Below, one piece after another: positions 35,279 through 47,100 of a DNA stretch of 64,000 nucleotides (the stretch's first letter is position 1; each line of letters opens with the position of its first letter). The stretch is from Posidonia oceanica. Taxonomy: Eukaryota; Streptophyta; Magnoliopsida; Alismatales; Posidoniaceae. Position numbers and translations under genes: made by a program. The DNA lies in NCBI GenBank assembly GCA_037176725.1, contig JAZBRS010000050.1, positions 16,324,001 through 16,388,000 on the forward strand. Reading direction: 5' to 3'. The notes below the pieces were generated by a model, which was given only the letters and a program-made list of their open reading frames with translations, was not told the origin of the DNA and searched no databases.

Positions 35279-36491
35279 TAAGATCCCATTTGGAACCTTC
35301 TAAACTTAAAAGTTAGATTTTGAGTTTTTTCCAGAAGTTGACTTCTGAAAGTTTTTGTAGATTAAAATTATGTTTGACAAATAAATGTTTCATTAGTAAA
35401 AGTTGGATTCTACCAATAGTTCAATTACATAATTGTCTATTATAAAAAAAAGTCCTAATATAATTTCTTTCCGTCCACCCATCTCTCCCCCTCCGCCCCC
35501 TACCCAGAATCCACCGCAGCACTGGTAGGGACCGGCCCGGTCCAGAAGGAGGCCAAGCAACAGGACCTGGACAAAGGAAGAGGAGGAGGAGGTGACCCAC
35601 ACATGCACTGCGAGGTCGATGTGGTATCATCTCCACCCGTTGCCTTCACCACCGCCCCCTTCTCCACTTTCGCGTTCACCCCTTTGTCATAGAACATCGT
35701 TTTCCCTTTGACGCGGCAGGCCAGGTCGAGCATCTCCAGAAGGCAGAGGTTGCTCGAGTTCCTATCGCCGGTGACCTTGGCCCTCCCCTCTTTGACACCA
35801 GTGCCGAAGTAGACGAGGGGGAACATTTTGCGTCCCATCCCTCGCCCATTGTAGAGGGAGACTTCGGTGTACTTGATGCTGTTGTCAAGGGTGACATAGG
35901 CAAGGAAGTCACGGTCAAGTGTTCCCGCTCCGATGGTGGCGATCCAAGGGGCGATGTTAGCAAGCGACCCGATTCTTGACCCACTGTTCCCGGTAGAGCA
36001 AGCGATGAAGATCCCACGTGTCATGGCGGCGGAGCAAGCGACCAGCAGGCCTTGTACACGGCGACACGAGCTCCGGTGGCCATCCCTTTGGTGGTGCCGG
36101 AGGCGTACCCGAGAATACTGGCGTTGGCAACTGGGGAGCCGGCGGCGGAGGGGGAGGTGGTCTGGGAGCGAGTGATGTATATTATTGTTTACAAAAATTA
36201 AGATTGATGGCAAATTTGTAAATACTGATGGCATTTCAAAGTAATTTATCAAGAAAATAAGATTAGCATTGTAATTACATACTCTATTTATTCAGCTTCT
36301 ACCAGAAGCTCCCTCCAACCAGTTTCTGGAAAACTATGAATTTACACATAGTTTCCCTCATCCAAAAGCTGTGACTTCTGTGAGAAGTGGGAGAGCTAGA
36401 CCCTATTTGGAACTGCTTCTGTGGTTTTCTATAGTTTGCCAGAAGCTAACTACTCAGAAGCCATCCAAAAATAATTTCAAACGGTGTCTAA
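35279..36491 (-). mobile_element. PIF/Harbinger-family element carrying a captured gene fragment
   Basis: The body is 35282-36488 (1.2 kb), with TAA on both sides (35279-35281 and 36489-36491). The left end is GATCCCATTTGGAA; the right end on the minus strand is GACACCGTTTGAAA. Its last 200 bp align along their length with the right end of the Harbinger element at 1099-8853 (shared CTTATCC/CTCATCC, TTCTGTGA..AAGTGG, TTTACCA/TTTGCCA). Its left 130 bp align with that element's left end (shared GAAGTTAGATTTT-type stretch). It contains no transposase; the centre is GC-rich subtilase sequence. This is a Pack-type (gene-carrying, non-autonomous) derivative. No Pack-type element was checked in a database. 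Confidence 0.65.
35625..36166 (-). pseudogene. Captured subtilisin-like protease (SBT1-type) fragment
   Basis: Minus-strand landmarks in subtilase order: [48 protein letters not shown] (oxyanion Asn region), SLANIAPWIATIGAGTLDRD, FLAYVTLDNSIK, VSLYNGRGMG, SSNLCLLEMLDLACRVKGK and GVNAKVEKGAVV (protease-associated domain). Plant subtilases are about 750 residues; only about 180 are present. The catalytic Asp and His lie upstream of the fragment and the catalytic Ser downstream, so it cannot be an active protease. A deletion with a frameshift follows YKACW. GC content is far above the surrounding element, consistent with capture of a host gene piece. It ends near 35625, within the protease-associated domain. 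Confidence 0.85.
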
Positions 36492-36559
36492 AGTTTCTTT
36501 CTCACACTTATTCATTCTCAGCTCTCACTTCTCACTTGCCACGATTCTCAAAAGTGCAA

Positions 36560-36960
36560 AACCTAAGGCGACAACCACTTCTCCAGTTCCCCTCCTCCTC
36601 TACTCCTCATTGGATGCTTGGATGATGGCCACTTCCCTTCCTTTTCCGCTCCTCGTCGGACCGATTCTCCCTCCTCCTCCTCTCCTTGTAGATGGCGACC
36701 GCTTCCCCTCCTTCTCCACTTCTCATCAGACCACTTCCCCTCCTCCTCTGCTCCTCGTCGGACCAATTCTCCCTCCTCCTCCTTTCCTTGCAAACGACGA
36801 TCGCTTCCTTTCCTCCTTCTTCGCTCCTCGCTGGGCTGCTTCTCCCTCCTCTCCTTGCAGACGACAACCGCTTCTCCCTCCTCCTCTACTCCTCGTCAGA
36901 CGACGGCTACTTCTCGTTCTCCTCCTCCACTCCTCACTGATGGTCAATAGAAGGAAGTCA
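36560..36960. repeat. Degenerate about 70-bp tandem repeat
   Basis: Units share CTCCTCGTCGGACC, ATTCTCCCTCCTCCTCC and CGACCGCTTC(C) in order, roughly five times. A stray copy of the GACAACGACCGCTTCCCCTC part lies at 37232. Overlapping frames are compositional. Confidence 0.65.
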
Positions 36961-36969
36961 TCACAGTCA

Positions 36970-37850
36970 GTAGCACAATGAGTTTCACGGTTTCCTTTCC
37001 TGCTTCCTTTTGGTTTAATCTCTCTGTTTTTTGGTTTGAAAATGTTTAAAGTATCATTGGGAGAAGCAACATCTAGTAAATCATTGGTGTAGCAAATATG
37101 AGATTTGATGCTTGCAAAGAAAATGTTGATCTGAGAACAAAAATTAGTACAAATAAAAACTTGATCATTCAGATCATAACTTACAAGTGATATTGATCAC
37201 TTGTAAAATGTTAATCTAGTAAAACTTACAAGACAACGACCGCTTCCCCTCCACCTCCGCTCCTCGCCGAATCGACTCATTCATATGTTTTACTTTGAGC
37301 ATTGGATATGTATATCTACTAATCAAGTTATTTTTTCTTTTGTACGTGTGATTAATGAGCATGAGACAAACCAAGGGATTTAATAATATGATGTGTAAGA
37401 ACTTCAACGTTTTGTTGTTGTGTTTTTTAGTACAACTTAGATTATATTGTTGTTTATTTGTGTTTGAACTTATGTTGTTAATTTTTGTTTAAATGCAATT
37501 TGACCATTTGCTATATTTGAGGAAACCTTTATGGTCTATTTTTGTTGGATGAGATTTGAGATTATGATTAATTTTGTTTGAAGAAACCTTGTGATTATGG
37601 TTAATACTTGTTAAATTATTATTGTCGATATTTGATTATTTGTTGTTTACATTTACTTCCTGTAAAAACAAGTTATATATTTATTCAATTATTATCTTAT
37701 AGGTTTATTTTTCGAGTTTATTATTTAGTTATAATGTTTATATTTAGTTATATTTCGGATGCATCCGACGGATTTGGATATGGATGTTAAAATTAATATT
37801 TGTTCCGATACGGATACGAATTCGGATGTAGATGAAAATTTTCAAATTCG
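36970..37850. other. AT-rich interior of the Mutator-like element
   Basis: No coding similarity. Repeated CGGATNNGGAT words at 37755-37830 and TTCGAA-type palindromic words at 35115-35180 hint at another small nested element, which I could not delimit. Confidence 0.4.
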
Positions 37851-38078
37851 AATATTGATAAACTCGCTTCATATTCGCTCCGTTTACACTTTTAAAGAAT
37901 AGATACAATGTTGAGGGTATTTTGATTTACTAATTATTGATGGTGAAAATTCAAAATACCAAAATGATGTATTTTATTGTTCAAGATAATAAATTTAAAA
38001 TTAGTGAGAGTATAGGATATCATCAAGTAATTTACTCTCTCTTTTTTTTTAATCATATGGACTGAATAACATTACAAG

Positions 38079-41000
38079 TGTTGACACCCCATTTTGACAG
38101 GCTTGAATCATTTGGAATCTCCTGGTGACTTCTGGATCTAAACCTAGGTCAAAACTACACATTCCTTTTCATCCTATCCTTCAAAACAAGCCTAAACTTG
38201 ACCTAAGATTATACCCCTTTTTCTAGTCCAAAATCTATCCAAAAACCATAAGAAAACTCACCATCCCCAACTTGGCAAACCTACCCAAACACTTAGAAAT
38301 TTTCAACCCAAAACCACTCCCAAAAATCCTAGAAAACCTAGGTAAAACTACCCACCCTTCCAAAACTTTCTCAAAACCAGACCAAAATCCTAGGTCCAAT
38401 ACTAGAGACCCTAGGCCACACACTCCCCAAATTTCACCTATTTCCAAAACTTCTAACCCCTCCATTTACCCAAATTATCCTTTTCTCTCTCTTGGATTAT
38501 CCTTTTCTCTCTCCTCTCTCTCTCCTGATTATCCTCCCTCTTTTCACCCCCTTCTCTCCCTTCTTCTTGCCTGGCTGTGGGCCCCCCTTGTGCATTTATC
38601 TCCTCTCAATCTTATTTTTATTTTTATCTTATTTTTAGTATTTTCTTTGACTTTCAAAAAATTATTTTCTTTCAACTCCTCTTTTTCCTCCTTACTCCTC
38701 CATTTCTCCCTTTTCTTCTTCCTTTCCCTTTTCTTTTCCTTCCTTCTACTAAATCCCTAAAAAAAATCCTTAAAAACCTCTAAAACTCTAAAACAAAAGG
38801 AAAAAAAACCAAAACCCTAAAAGAAATAATTAAAAACATTAAACAAACAATTAAAAACCAAAACCTAACTAAGTCTAGCTAAAATGGAAAACTAGGAATG
38901 CAACTTAAAAATGCAAAATAAACAAAAAGAAAATACTGTAAAATCAAGAAAAAAACCAAGATGTAACCAAAATGAGCCAAAGTAAAAATCCTATTAAAAA
39001 CAATCAAGAAAACAAATCCTAGAAGAGAGAAAACAATTAAGGAAACATTAAGACAACTGCTTAAGAAAAAGAGAAACTTAACAATCCTAAAAAGAAACAA
39101 TTTGAAAACTTAATTAAAAAAAAAAATAATAATAATAACAAACAATCAAAAATCTAAAAACACTTAATCAAAACTTAATAAGAAAACTTAACTAAACAAT
39201 ATTAAAAGAAATCAACAAACAAAATCAAATCTAAAAGGAAACTTAAATAAAACCCTAAAAAGATTAAAATCAAAAATCTAAAACTCACCCTAATTAATTT
39301 AAAAACAAACTTTAAAAAATCCTAATTAACATCCCAAGTGTTTAACAAGAAAAACATAATTAAAAAACAACTTAAAAGACTTAACAAACACTTAAACAAA
39401 ATAAAAAACAAATCAAAACAAAGAAAACCCTAAAAACCCTAATCAAAACTAAATCTCTTTAAACCTAATTAACTAATCAAAAACAATCATTAAAAAACTT
39501 AATCAAAGTCCTAACTTAAAACACACTCATTCTAAAAACCTTTTCTATTTTTATTTTATTTTTATCTAATTTATTTTTCTTCTTTCCCTTTCTCTTTCCC
39601 TTCCTTCCTTTCTTCCTTTCTTTCTATTTTTCTTTCTTTTCTTTTCCTGGGCCCAGTCCGGCCTGTTCCTTTCCTTCCCTTCCTTCTTCCTTTCTTTTTT
39701 TTCTTTTTTCCGTGTGTAGCCCGGCCCGTTTGCCTCCTCTTCCTCCTTCCTTCTCCTTCTTCTTCTCCCACAGTTCTTCTTCCTCTCCCGCCAGTCTCCC
39801 TCCTTCTCTTCAAAATTTCAATTCCTTCTTCCCTCTCGATCCCATCAGCACCAGCTCATTCCCCTCCTCTCTCGCGTTTCAGCGGTTCTTCCGGGGGGGC
39901 ATTTACTGCCCGTCTCCTCGCCGGCTGCCTCTCCATCAGCTCCAGTGCTCGCGTTGGTGGGATTTGAATCCCTCAACCCGCGCCCACTTGCAGCTTTAGC
40001 CCCTGATAAAAGCCTCACCTCTTCTCCTCCTTTAACGCCTTTTTTCGTCGTCCGAGAGAGTGAGAGAATCCAGAGCAGAGAGCCACCCAAATCCCTCCCT
40101 TCTTCCTCTGAAATTCTGCAACTCTCCTTCCTCTTCCTTTCCATTGAAACCAGAGCCCCGAACAATCCTCAAACCTCCCCCAATTTCGTCCCCAAATCCA
40201 CCCAAACTCCCAGCATTCCAGGCCACCCTTCCACAGCCCGAACCACCCTGAAACCACCTTCCAACTCCTCCTTTTCCACCGCAGAACCCAACATCACCCT
40301 TTCCCAGAATTCCCAACTCCTCTGAGCCTGAAGCCTTCCCAAAATCCACTGCTCAACTCCTTGAAACATCATCTTCCTAACCCACTCAGCCTTCAGCCCG
40401 ACAACTCTCCACAGACCAAACCATTCACAGTAAACACCTGCCCCCTTTCTTTTCAGAAAATCACCTCAGCAGCCATCTTCCACCTCAGGGCTCCATTGTC
40501 CAATTCAACCCTCTAGCAACACTCATTGAGCATCCAGAAGTTCGTCGGCAGCTTCCGTTCAATCCAGAGAGTAGTAGACACCCGTACCCACCTCAGGCGA
40601 CCTGCGGAGCACCCACTGGAGTCGAATCTCGCGCCGATCGTCGAAGCTTCGCTTCGAGCATCCAAGAAGCACCGGAGTGCACCATTGAGTCGATCCCAGC
40701 AATCCCGAGCCGACGACGAGCTCTGCAGCACCCGGTCCAACCTCGTCGGCACGTGCTGAAAGCACTGACGTCGAGGGCACGTTTCGGCCAGCGAAAGAGG
40801 TACCTCCCTCTCTCCCTAGCTTAGTTTCCTCCTCGGTGTGCTTTTCCGCCCATTAGTTTTAGGTTTTACCCCCTCTTGCTCCGAGTCGTCGCTGCCGCTC
40901 CATCGTCTTCTCCGGCGAGCCCCAGCGTCTGTCCCGCCGCACCAGTGAGTAGAACGACGCTCCGTTGATCCCCTGAGGTTCGCACGGCCAGCATCAACTC

Positions 41001-41774
41001 TCCAGTGACTCCAGAATGCCACGGCGTTGCGTCATCCGCCAGTCCCACTCTCCTCTGGTTCACAGCGCTCCGTCGTCTTCTCCGGCCATCTCCGGGCACT
41101 GTCACAGCTCCCCGACGCCGCTCCGGACTCCGTCGAGCTCCGGTGAAGCTCCCCAGCCGATCGGCACGCCCACAGCACCCCTCCTCCGCTCGCGACGGCC
41201 ACTAGTAGCGCTGTGCTATAGTGGTCGTCGTTCTGTGGATCACTGTAGCTTTATTTCCTGTTAGTTAGCTAATTTACCACTAAATTGCATTTCCAGTCCC
41301 TATTTTTACTTTATTGCATTCTGGTCCTGTCTCTGTTTAAAACTCATTTAATTCTGCATTTAAATCATATGAAATTGCATGAAAAATCTAAAAAACTAAT
41401 TAATTACATGTTAGTCCCTCTGCTATGTTTTCCTTCAGTGATTATTTTAGTTCAGGCCCTCTGGTTTTCCATTATTGCATGTTAGTCCTTCAATCAATAA
41501 TTTGATTTACTGCTTATATTTTACCTTAGTAAATTGTATTTTTAAACCCTGTTGTTTTCCCCATTTGCACTTTAGTCCTTTGTTCTGTTAACTTATGCAT
41601 TTATTTTTCAATTTTTCTTACTGCATTGCATCATTTCCCCCATACTTTTTGATTTTTGCATATAGGTCCTTCATTAATGCACAGCATACATTTAAATGCA
41701 TATTTTGCTTATAAAATTACATTTTAGACCCTACATGTTTTAAAAAATTACACATAGGTCCTCTGCATGCTTAT
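38079..41774 (+). mobile_element. Solo Tat-type LTR 'A', 5' part (continues at 53652)
   Basis: Starts TGTTGACACCCC at 38079 and is cut after CTTAT (41770-41774), where the minus-strand LTR inserted. Order of parts: start block, CCCTAA-rich AT stretch (38760-39500), polypyrimidine tract (39560-39830), GC-rich block with GCCGTC/CTCCGG words (39850-41250), then the TGCATTT..GGTCC repeat zone. The joined length with 53652-55694 is about 5.74 kb. No coding content. Left flank ACAAG and right flank CAAAG are an imperfect target duplication. Confidence 0.8.
39560..39830 (+). repeat. Polypyrimidine tract in LTR A
   Basis: Long run of TTTC/CCTT words broken only by GGGCCCAG and GCCCGGCCCG. The same position in the sibling LTRs is likewise pyrimidine-rich (46775-46990; minus-strand copies 51890-52145 and 63650-64000). 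Confidence 0.85.
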
Positions 41775-42399
41775 TGTAGTAATTCCAATCAGAATCAGGT
41801 TTACTATTAGCGGCTAAGTCCGAGGAGGAGGGCTCAACTCGAAAACACTTAAAACAGGGGAGAAAAGATAAGAAAAGAAGAAGATAAGACAATTCAGAGT
41901 CGCCACCGTGTCTATTATCGGGAGACAAGGAAAACCAGGGGAAATACGTGAGTTAACACGCAAAACCAAGCAAAGAATGCAATGCAAAGGAAAATAAATG
42001 CAAATGAGATGACTGATGCCTAGGATAAGGGCAATATGGTCATTACGGGCCAAAAGACTGGGCAAGGACTCCTGTTACGTGCGGGGAAGGTGTTAGGCAC
42101 CCCCGACACGCTCGAGAATCGGTCTTTCTAGGCTTACGCTCGCATACGCAGGGAAATGCAGGTTTGAATGCCTAAGTGCCAATGAATGCCTGAATGAATG
42201 CTCATAGGTGTGCTCTAAGTGATGGGATGCAATGCAGGAAAGTAAACGTGCAGTGTAAGTGCTCAGCAACGCTGTCTGTGTTCCGAACCGGGCGAAACCT
42301 GACCCGTGAGAACTCCAGGCAGTAAGCATCACTGCCCTATATGCAAATGCAAGCGAAAAAGCAAAACGGTGATAAAACCAAGCAATGCAGGCGACATGC

Positions 42400-42745
42400 A
42401 AGAGGAAACGACATAAAACACGCGAAACGATGCGAGAAACGAGAGCGGCACGCGAAATGGTGCAAGAAAACAAGATCGGAACGCAAAACGGTGTAAGAAA
42501 ACAAAGCGGCGCGTAAAACGGCGCAAAAGACAAGAGCGGCACGCGAAACGGTGCAAGAAAACAAAGTGGCACGCAAAACGGCGCAAAAGACAAGAGCAGC
42601 ACGCGAAACGGTGCAAGAAAACAAAGCGGCGCGCAAAACGGCGCAAAAGACAAGAGCGGCACGCGAAACGGTGTAAGAAAATAGGATCAGCACTCAAAAC
42701 GGTGCCAAAAGCAAAGCGGACACGCAAAATGGTGCCAAAGCAGGC
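42400..42745 (-). repeat. Minisatellite, about 31/61-bp units, in LTR B
   Basis: Minus-strand units of the type TTGCACCGTTTCGCGTGCCG followed by CTCTTGTCTTTTGCGCCG, about ten half-units. The open frames here merely translate the repeat. The same array is at 50285-50540 (LTR C), 54780-54990 (LTR A) and, diverged, 60230-60500 (LTR E). Confidence 0.85.
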
Positions 42746-43859
42746 GAAATAAAGCATCGATAAAACCATGCAGATGCAAATGCTAAGAAAAAGAGCAAGA
42801 GGAGCAAAGGGGAGGTAAACAGCGCAAGTATGAGAACGAGCGCCGTTTAAGACCACGCAAAGTAGGTGTGAAGACCTACAAAGGGGAAGGAAAACAAGTA
42901 GAAGGATTACCACTGTTTTGTGATTGTTTCCCACCAAAATGTCCCACAATGTGTCTCGTACGCTGCCAAGAGCTCGCGATGCGATCGGATTGTGGAAAAG
43001 GGGGAAGAAAGTCGCAATTAGTGGTGAATCCAGGGGAAACGCAACACAAAACACTGAGAGTACGCAAAAAGAGGAAGCAGAGTTGATAGATAAGAAGAGG
43101 AAGTCCTATTCTACATGCTCGAGAAACCAGAAAGTAAAAACAATGCAAGGAATGCAAATGGTGTGCAAATGAATGCTGTGCAAGGGTTCAGGAGGACTTA
43201 CCTTAGAAATCTGAAGCCTGATCTGAATTCTGCTTGGTCCATGCCGAAGAGTGCTCTGCCGGGGTCATCCAAGCAGCTTGGTTGAGAAGATCCAACGGCC
43301 GGATCTGAAGATATCCCAGCTTCAAGGCAGAGGGGCCAGAACAGGGGAGAAGAATGGATCTAGGTGTACAGGAGGTCCTAGGGGTGTGCAAAACAGGTCC
43401 TCCCATGTGAATGGGAGTTAGGAATGCTTAAATGTGTGCAAGGAATGCCAAATGTATGAATGCATGAGTGCAATGCATGCAGAAAGCAAGAAAAGACTTA
43501 GGGATGATTTTTCAGGCAACTGGGGACTTATATGCAATTTTTGAAAAAGTGGGGGTCTAAATGCAAGGATTTTGAAAAGTTAGGGGCTTTTATGCAAAAA
43601 TTTTGAAAGCTGGAGGGTCTGAATGCAATTTTGCAAAATGCAGGGTTCAAAATGCAATTTTTCAAGGGTAAACATGCATCAGGACAAGTTTTGAAATCAT
43701 ATGGGAGATTGGCATGCAATTTTGAAATCAACAGGGTCTAAAATGCAATTTTACAAGCAAAACAGTGGTCTTAGTGGTCTGGGAATGCAAACAAGGGCCT
43801 ATATGCAATTTTTCAAAGATGTAGGGTCTAAAATGCAATTTTATAAGTAAAATATGCAT

Positions 43860-44130
43860 TTAAATGATTTTTATAAGTATGTAGAGGACCTATGTGCAAT
43901 TTTTAAAACATGTAGGGTCAAAAATGCAATTTTATAAGCAAAATATGCATTTAAATGACAGGCAGAGGACCTATATGCAATTTTTAAATCATGTAGGGTT
44001 TAAAATGCAATTTTATAAGCAAAATGTGCATTTAAATGATTTTTATAAGCATGCAGAGGACCTATGTGCACTTTTTAAATCATGTAGGGTCAAAAATGCA
44101 ATTTTATAAGCAAAATATGCATTTAAATGT
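43860..44130 (-). repeat. About 81-bp tandem repeats in LTR B (four copies)
   Basis: Repeats of the ATTTAAATGCATATTTTGC and ATTGCATTTTTGACCC cores, followed by ATAGGTCCTCTGC. Homologous to the five-unit array at 48853-49250 in LTR C. Confidence 0.75.
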
Positions 44131-47100
44131 ATGCTGTGCATTGATGAAGGACTTATATGCAAAAATCAGAAAATATGGGGGAAATGATGCAATGCAATAG
44201 GATAAATTGAAAAATAAAAACCTAAGTTAACAGAACAGAGGACTAAACTGTAAATAAGGAAAACAACAGGGACTAAAAATGCAATTTATCAAGGTAAAAT
44301 TAGAGCATTAAATCAGATTATTAACTGGAGGACTAACATGCAATAATAGAGAACTAGAGGGCCAGAACTTAAAATAAACACTGAAGGAAACACTGTAGAA
44401 GGACTAACATGCAATTAATCAGTTTTTTAGATTTTTCATGCAATATCATAAGATTTTAATTCGAAATTAAATAAATCTTAAACAGAGGCAGGATCAGAAT
44501 GCAATAAATTAAAAACAGGAGCTAAAAATGCAATTTAGTGGTAAAATAGCTAACTAAGGAAAATAAATGAACAGTAAAATCACAGAAAAAAACGGCCACT
44601 GTAGCAGATCGCTACCAGTGGTCGGAGGGGAGGAATAGGGGCTGCTGGGGACGCGCTGGTGCGACGGCAGCCTGCTCCGGAGCCGTGCGGAGGTCGGCGA
44701 GGCGTCGGAGGGCTATGACGGAGCCTGGAGATGATCGGAGACGACGATAGAGGTCTGCAGAGTGTCCGGAGGCAGACCGGGTGATCGGAGCGTCGTCGTG
44801 GCATTCTGAGGCTACCGGAGTAATCCTGGAGGTCGTGCGGACCTCAGGCGACGATCGGCGAGGCGTTCTGCAACTGGAGTGGCGATCCGAGCTCAGAGCT
44901 CGCCGGAGAAGAAGAAGTTGCTGGCGGCGTTGACTCGGCGAGGAAGGCACTGGAACCCTAGTCTAAGGGGCTAGGAAGTAAGAGCGGAGAAAAACTAAGC
45001 TAAAGGTGCAGAGGAATACCTGTTTTGCAGTCCGGAGTGTCCCTCCGACGTGGGTGGGTTCTGCAGATGTCGGCGGTGGTCGTCCGGCTGCTTGAGGCGT
45101 CGTCGGCAGCTCGCGATCGTCCAGAATTACTCCGTGAAGTCCTCTGGAGCTTGCTGAATGGCTGGAGCGAAGCTCTGCGGACCGGAGCGAGGATTCGAAG
45201 TTTTGGGTGGACTGGAGGCAGCAGCAGGTGGGTGAGGCTGTTCTCTGCTCTCGGAACCAAACGGAGGGCACCAGTGTTGACACCCCATTTTGACAGGCTT
45301 GAATCAGTTGGAGTTCCCTGGTGACTTCTGGATTCAAACCTAGGTCAAAACTACACCCTCCTTTCCATCCTTACCCTTCAAAACAAGCTTAAACTTGACC
45401 TAAGCTTACACCCCTTTCTCTAACCCAAAACTTACCCAAAAACCATAGGAAAATCCACCATTCCCAACTTAGCAAACCTACCCAAACCCTTAGAAATTTT
45501 CAAACCAAAACCACTCCCAAAAATCCTAGAAAATCTAGGTAAAACTATCCTTTTTCTACACCTCAAAATCCTTCCAAAACTTTTTCAAAACCAGACCAAA
45601 ACCCTAAGAGCAAGACTAGAGACCTTAGGCTACACACCCAGTAAAATTCACCCCTTTTCAAAACTTCTAAGCCATCCTTTTGCCCAAATTATCATTTTCT
45701 CTCTCCTGGATTATTCTTTTCTCTCTCCTCTCTCTCTCTCCTGATTATCCTCCTTCTTTTCACCCCCTTTCCTCCCTTTTTCTTGCTTGACTGTGGGCCC
45801 TCCTTGTACTTCTATCTGTTCTCAATCTTATTCCTATTTTTATCTTATTTTTATCATTTTCTTTGATTTTCAAAAAATTATTTTCTTTCAACTCCTCTCT
45901 TTCCTCTTTATTCCTTCATTTCTCTCTTTTCTTCTTCCTTTCAATTTCCTTTTCCCTTCTCTTACTAAATCCCTAAAAATCCTTAAAAACCCCCTAAAAC
46001 ACTAAAACAAAAGGAAAACAAACCAAAACCGTAAGAAAAATAATTAAAAACATTAAACAAACAATTAAAAACCTAAACCTAACTAAATCTAGCCAAAATG
46101 GAAAATCAAGAAAGCAACTTAAAAAATGCAGAACAACTCAAAAGAAAATGCGGTAAAATTAAGAAAAAAAAACCAAAATGTAACCAAAACAAGCAAGAGT
46201 AAAAACCCTACTAAAAAACAATAAAAAACAATTCCCAAAAAAGAAAAGAAAACAATTAAAAAATGCCAAGACAACTAATTAAGAAAAAGAGAAACCTAAC
46301 TTAACAAATCTAAAAAGAACAATTCAAAAACATAATTAAAAATAAAAACGAACAATCAAGAATCCAAAAACACTTAACTAAAAACTTAACAAGAAAACCT
46401 TAATTAAAAATAAATTAAAAGAACTCAACAAACAAAAATAAAAAACAAATCAAAAGACTTAAGCAAAAAAGACCAAAATCAAAAATCTAAAACCCACTCT
46501 AATTAATTTAAAAACAAACTTTAAAAATCCTAACTAACACCCCAAGTACTTAACAAGGAAAACATAATTAAAAAACAACTTAAAAAACTTAACAAACATT
46601 TAATTAAAATCAAAAGCAAAGAAAACCCTAAAAACCCTAATCAAAACTAAATCCCTTCAAACCTAATTAACTAACCAAAAACAATCATTAAAGAACTTAA
46701 TCAGAATCCCAACTTAAAACATAATCACTCTAAAAAACCTTTCCTATTTTTATTTTATTTTATTTTTATCTAATTTATTTCTCTCCTCTCTCTTCCTCCT
46801 TTCTTTCTTCCTTTCTATTTTTTTTCTTTCTTTTCTTTCTTCTTTCTTGGGCCCGGTCCAGCCCGTCTCCCCTCCTTCTTTTTTTTCTTTCTTTTTCTCC
46901 GCACGCAGCCCGGCCCGCACCGTCTCCCTCCTTCTTCCTTTTCTTCTTCTTCTTCCTCCTCCTCCCTCCCGCCAGCTCTCTCCCTCCTCTTCTTTGAATT
47001 CAAACCTTCCCTCTCCGTCACCTCAGCTCTAGTCTGCCGCCCGTCCTCTCTCCTGTCTCAACGAATCTCCAGGGCATTTAATGCCGTCACCTCCGGTCGT

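Larger units (their letters stand above)
26004..38038. mobile_element. Candidate Mutator-like element (Pack-MULE) hosting later insertions
   Basis: The left end begins AGAGTAAATAACTTGATGAC. The right end on the minus strand begins AGAGTAAATTACTTGATGAT, and similarity continues for roughly 95 bp (shared TTGAAC, AAAA, ATCA, TTTG spacing). Long, AT-rich inverted ends starting GAGTAAATTAC are typical of plant Mutator-like elements. Flanks are T-rich (ACTTTTTTT left, CTCTTTTTT right), consistent with but not proving a 9-bp duplication. Without the LTR element (26427-34536) and the PIF element (35282-36488) the interior is about 2.7 kb. It holds a transit-peptide-like exon (34622-34886) and a repeat block (36560-36960). 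The left arm (26098-26250) contains three tandem units of about 57 bp. Confidence 0.5.
41775..45274 (-). mobile_element. Solo Tat-type LTR 'B', 3' part (5' part at 51174-53646)
   Basis: Minus-strand end GGAATTACTACA at 41775, flanked by CTTAT (41770-41774); the other copy of CTTAT is at 53647-53651, next to the LTR start. Together the two parts make about 5.97 kb. It carries the shared 3' block (GGGGGTGCCTAACACCTTCC, 42083-42104 reversed; TGGCGACTC, 41897-41905 reversed). It is split at 45274/51174 by LTR C. Confidence 0.85.

Noticed and set aside
35393..35624. Continuation of the subtilase downstream of 35625
   Set aside because: The frame goes on (CLASFWTGPVPTSA) but no subtilase motif, including the catalytic Ser region, is present. 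The sequence source is unknown.
38755..39480. CCCTAAA-like words suggesting an interstitial telomere
   Set aside because: Words are scattered among AAAAC-type low complexity, not in tandem register, and recur at the same place in sibling LTRs.
42093..43054. Long open frames rich in Cys/Phe/Arg repeats (also 50242-50673 and 54562-55089)
   Set aside because: They translate a 31-bp minisatellite inside the LTRs. All phases are open, repeats drift freely and there is no domain.
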